Positions 61,132 to 64,000 of a stretch of 64,000 bases of DNA are shown here, in pieces. The notes under the pieces were generated by a model. The model was given only the letters and a program-made list of their open reading frames with translations, searched no databases and had not been told where the DNA came from. The translations under genes and the position numbers were made by a program. Source of the DNA: Neptunicella plasticusilytica (GTDB lineage Bacteria; Pseudomonadota; Gammaproteobacteria; Enterobacterales; Alteromonadaceae); contig NZ_CP150481.1 of assembly GCF_047922965.1 (NCBI RefSeq), positions 1,302,001-1,366,000 of the forward strand, in the 5' to 3' direction. How positions within the stretch are numbered: the stretch's first letter is position 1; each line of letters begins with the position of its first letter.

Positions 61132-63756
61132 ATGCCAGTCCAAAGTAGACTGATTTTCTTGCTGACCTTATTGATTATGGCCATTCAGCCTGTGCTGGCG
61201 GAGCAGAACAAGCCATCAACCGCTGTTGTCCAGGAAGGAAGTGCCCGCTTTACGCTTTTAACCGACAGGTTAATTCGTATGGAGTTTGATTCCCAGCAGC
61301 ATTTTGAAGATCGTCAATCAATGACTTTTGTCAACCGGCAACAAGCGGTGCCGGATTATCAGGTTAGCAGGGACGAACAGTGGCTGCAGATCAGCACGCA
61401 ATATATCAAGCTTCGCTATCGTCGCCATAGCAGCGAGTTTACCGCTGATAATCTCGCCATTGAATTGATGGTAGATGGCCGGCCGGTAAAGTGGCATCCC
61501 GGAAAAAAAGATACCGCCAATCTGTTAGGTACCACCCGCACCGTTGACGGTTTTAAAGGCCGGGTAAATGTTCACAATGGCGAGCAACTGGAGCTGGAGC
61601 AAGGCATTCTGTCGCGCGATGGATGGCACCTGGTTGATGATAGCGACAACTTAATGTTTGACGAGGCAAATTGGGTCAGTGATCACAATAAGGATCAGCA
61701 AGACTGGTACTTCTTCGGTTATGCTCATCAGTACAAGGATGCATTGCGGGACTATACCCGAATTGCCGGTAAAATTCCGTTACCACCGCGTTATGCATTT
61801 GGTTACTGGTGGTCCCGTTATTGGGTCTACAGCGACGGTGAAATACGTGATTTGGTGGATACCGTAGAACAATACGATATCCCCATGGACGTGCTGATTG
61901 TCGATATGGACTGGCACAATACTTATGGCCTGACATCCAACCAGCCCAAGCCGACCCCGTTCAAGGGGATGTTAGGCTGGACAGGTTACAGCTGGAATAA
62001 AGCAGTGTTTCCCGAGCCTGAGCGTTTCTTGCAGTGGACCGAAGACAAACAGTTAAAGGTTGCGCTTAATTTGCACCCGGCCGATGGAATCGCGCCAATG
62101 GAAGACCATTATCAGGATATGCTCAATGCGCTGGATGATCCGGTTATCAAAGATGATTGGCTGGCTTACCGGATGTCGGATAAAAACTGGTCCGAAGCCT
62201 TTTTCGAACAAATACTCAGGCCACTGGAAAAGCAGGGCGTGGATTTTTGGTGGCTCGACTGGCAGCAGTGGCCCACCAGCAAGTTTGTTGCTGGACTGAA
62301 TAACACTTTCTGGCTGAATCATACTTTTTTTACCGATATGCAACGTACTTATCCGCAACGCAGACCGTTGCTATTTCATCGTTGGGGCGGATTGGGCAAT
62401 CATCGATATCAGGTCGGTTTTTCCGGCGATGCGGTAATTTCCTGGGATTCACTAGCTTTTCAGCCATATTTTACCTCCACCGCAGCTAACGTAGGTTACG
62501 GTTACTGGAGTCATGATATTGGTGGCCATATCGTCGATGATAAGGCGGTGGCCAGTGACGGCGAGCTGTATTTACGCTGGATCCAGTTTGGTGCGCTGAG
62601 TCCGATATTTCGTACCCATTCATCAAAAACCGATGTTGCCGAGCGGCGTATCTGGATGTATCCGCAGTATTTTCCGGCGATGCGCGATGCGATCAAATTA
62701 CGCTATAGTCTGGCGCCCTATTTATACAATGCGGGTTATCAGGCGTGGCAAACCGGTGTCTCTATGATACGTCCCATGTACTATGACTATCCCGAGCAAT
62801 CGCAGGCTTATCAATCACCCGCCCAGTATATGCTGGGTGACGATATGATTGTGGCCCCGGTGACCCAAAAAGCCGATCCGGACAGCATGTTGGCCAGCCA
62901 GTCAGTCTGGTTACCGTCAGGGCAGTGGTTTGATATCAGCAACGGAGCGTTGCTTGAGGGCAACCGGGAGATCAACGGCTTGTTCAGTATCAAACAAATT
63001 CCCATCTATGCCAGGGCGGGCGCTATTATCGCCCAGTATCCCGAGCTGGATAATTTAAAATCGGTGCCAGATAAACTGCTACTAACGGTGTTTCCAGGGG
63101 CTGACGGACAGATGACATTGTTTGAAGATGACGGTATGTCCAATGCCTATCAACAGGGCGGGGGCGCGATCACCAGGATGGAATCCAAACGCAACAAGGA
63201 AGGATTATCTCTGCATATTTTTCCGGTAGAAGGCGATTACCAGGGCATGCCGCAGCAACGGTCTTATCGGATCCGTCTGCCGATGTCGCTGGTGGCCACC
63301 CAGGTTAAAGTGAATGGCAAGCTCTTGCCAAAAGCGCAGCAAAGTTATGATGGCAAGCAACTTACCCAGATTATTGATATTCCTGTTGAGGATAGTCGTC
63401 AGGACATTCATATCGATATCGACTATCCCGCAGACTGGCAAGCGGCGGTGTCTGCACTCAGTGGCAAAGCAGGCTATTTCGACAGGTTAAATATGTTGGG
63501 TGATAAACTGAAATTAATGTCGGCACGGCAGGATTGGGGCGCCACTATTCCGGATAGCATTTTGCAGGTACTCGACACCGCGACAAAAATTAACTATCAC
63601 CCGAACAACTTGCTGGATGATATAAAAACCTTTGACCAGGGGGTAGCAGGGTTGCAGGACAACATAGACGGGATGCCACAAATATCCGCCAATGAAGCCA
63701 AACAACTCACTGCATTCCTGCAACAATTCCAACTAACAGGAGAGACTAATGATTAA
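61132..63756 (+). CDS. periplasmic GH31 family alpha-glycosidase
   Basis: An 874-residue exported glycosidase. A signal peptide (about residues 1-22, ending PVLAEQ) is followed by an N-terminal beta domain and the GH31 barrel. The nucleophile Asp is D376 in WWLDWQQW, in place of the common WxDMNE. The acid/base is D433 in FSGDAVISW, and GYGYWSHDIGGH and FRTHSS follow. A DUF5110-like beta domain (about 690-770) and an extra 100-residue helical C-terminal piece end the protein. It removes non-reducing alpha-linked residues (glucose, galactose or xylose; which one is not clear from sequence). The operator-like palindrome upstream and the overlapping sulfatase gene tie it to a LacI-controlled glycan pathway. 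Confidence 0.9.
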   Translation: MPVQSRLIFLLTLLIMAIQPVLAEQNKPSTAVVQEGSARFTLLTDRLIRMEFDSQQHFEDRQSMTFVNRQQAVPDYQVSRDEQWLQISTQYIKLRYRRHSSEFTADNLAIELMVDGRPVKWHPGKKDTANLLGTTRTVDGFKGRVNVHNGEQLELEQGILSRDGWHLVDDSDNLMFDEANWVSDHNKDQQDWYFFGYAHQYKDALRDYTRIAGKIPLPPRYAFGYWWSRYWVYSDGEIRDLVDTVEQYDIPMDVLIVDMDWHNTYGLTSNQPKPTPFKGMLGWTGYSWNKAVFPEPERFLQWTEDKQLKVALNLHPADGIAPMEDHYQDMLNALDDPVIKDDWLAYRMSDKNWSEAFFEQILRPLEKQGVDFWWLDWQQWPTSKFVAGLNNTFWLNHTFFTDMQRTYPQRRPLLFHRWGGLGNHRYQVGFSGDAVISWDSLAFQPYFTSTAANVGYGYWSHDIGGHIVDDKAVASDGELYLRWIQFGALSPIFRTHSSKTDVAERRIWMYPQYFPAMRDAIKLRYSLAPYLYNAGYQAWQTGVSMIRPMYYDYPEQSQAYQSPAQYMLGDDMIVAPVTQKADPDSMLASQSVWLPSGQWFDISNGALLEGNREINGLFSIKQIPIYARAGAIIAQYPELDNLKSVPDKLLLTVFPGADGQMTLFEDDGMSNAYQQGGGAITRMESKRNKEGLSLHIFPVEGDYQGMPQQRSYRIRLPMSLVATQVKVNGKLLPKAQQSYDGKQLTQIIDIPVEDSRQDIHIDIDYPADWQAAVSALSGKAGYFDRLNMLGDKLKLMSARQDWGATIPDSILQVLDTATKINYHPNNLLDDIKTFDQGVAGLQDNIDGMPQISANEAKQLTAFLQQFQLTGETND

Positions 63757-64000
63757 GCTTTTTTCACTATTCCGGGCCAGCAGGCAATGGCTGCTGTTTA
63801 TCGGTTTATTGACCTGCACAGCCGCCAACGCGGCGCCCCCCAAGAATGTCATTTTTATTCTCAGTGACGACCATCGCTATGATTTTATGAGTTTTATGCC
63901 ACAGGCGCCGAAGTTTCTTAAAACGCCATCACTGGATAAACTCGCTGCTGAAGGGATGCATATCAAAAATGCCTTCGTGACAACCTCGCTGTGTTCGCCT
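63749..64000 (+). CDS. sulfatase (partial, runs off the right edge)
   Basis: The first 84 residues of a type I sulfatase. A signal peptide (about residues 1-30, ending NAAPPK) is followed by IFILSDDHRYDF with the metal-binding Asp pair, and the frame reaches the Cys of the CSP motif (C82), the position converted to formylglycine in active sulfatases. The ATG overlaps the last codons of GH31 by 8 bases, so translation is coupled. It probably removes sulfate from a glycan in the periplasm before or after GH31 acts. The family and chain length cannot be told from this part. Confidence 0.9.
   Translation, partial: MIKLFSLFRASRQWLLFIGLLTCTAANAAPPKNVIFILSDDHRYDFMSFMPQAPKFLKTPSLDKLAAEGMHIKNAFVTTSLCSP

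Noticed and set aside
1..64000. tRNA, rRNA, CRISPR array, prophage or integrase
   Set aside because: No cloverleaf, rRNA-like stretch, regularly spaced repeats, or phage genes were found on reading both strands by eye; short RNA genes could still be missed.

Overview
The window reads as chromosome of a free-living marine or aquatic gammaproteobacterium, most like the Alteromonadales. This rests on the Gram-negative envelope genes (lpxL, hldE, RND efflux, the YdbH-YnbE-YdbL set), glnE next to lpxL/hldE, PEP-CTERM tagging, many c-di-GMP-type and LysR/LacI regulators, and an alpha-glucan plus sulfatase locus. No rRNA, tRNA, CRISPR array, prophage or complete insertion sequence was seen. Genes are tightly packed; only one stretch over 300 bases lacks a long gene (40198-40891).

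Layout. 1-10420: formaldehyde-detoxifying dehydrogenase (cut by the left edge), small GIY-YIG protein, DUF350 membrane protein, glnE, a TcpQ-domain protein, lpxL, and a co-directional hldE-sugar kinase pair followed by galM. 10561-19305: a solute-binding protein, a four-gene RND efflux operon on the minus strand, a DUF3300 protein and a LysR regulator. 19408-24957: a translationally coupled lipid-catabolic operon (acyl-CoA dehydrogenase, SDR, ACAD10/11-type kinase, histidine phosphatase, second SDR) followed by MscS. 25045-30871: phytase-like lipoprotein, an EAL-CBS-GGDEF protein, a transglutaminase/TPR lipoprotein and a DUF808 membrane protein.

31004-38192 is a run of envelope genes all on the plus strand: ydbH, ynbE (a 59-residue lipoprotein), ydbL, SYLF lipoprotein, SGNH hydrolase, DUF748 protein, an entericidin-like lipoprotein and a YqjD/YqjE-like set. 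38263-43120 holds an NHL-propeller protein with a divergent LysR gene, and a periplasm-targeted catalase-peroxidase (katG). A good OxyR-type site lies about 510 bases upstream of katG and is separated from it by a 267-base MITE-like element. 43206-49687 pairs an ABC ATPase and a fused ABC permease/M1 peptidase with a divergent LytS/LytTR two-component system. 49757-52542 holds small lipoprotein, orphan, degenerate GGDEF and solute-binding genes.

52793-64000 is a glycan-utilisation region: secreted multidomain pullulanase coupled to a PEP-CTERM protein, a gluzincin-like peptidase, an MFS transporter, a LacI regulator with a matching operator, a periplasmic GH31 glycosidase, and a sulfatase that overlaps the GH31 gene and runs off the right edge. 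The likely logic is extracellular debranching of alpha-glucan, periplasmic trimming (possibly of a sulfated glycan), uptake by MFS and control by LacI.

The observations I rate highest are the unfused ACAD10/11-like operon (predicted 4-hydroxyacyl-CoA catabolism), the OxyR site-MITE-katG arrangement, the ydbH-centred envelope-lipid neighbourhood, and the GH31-sulfatase and PEP-CTERM-pullulanase pairs. All functional statements are from reading motifs and context by eye; no database search was run.
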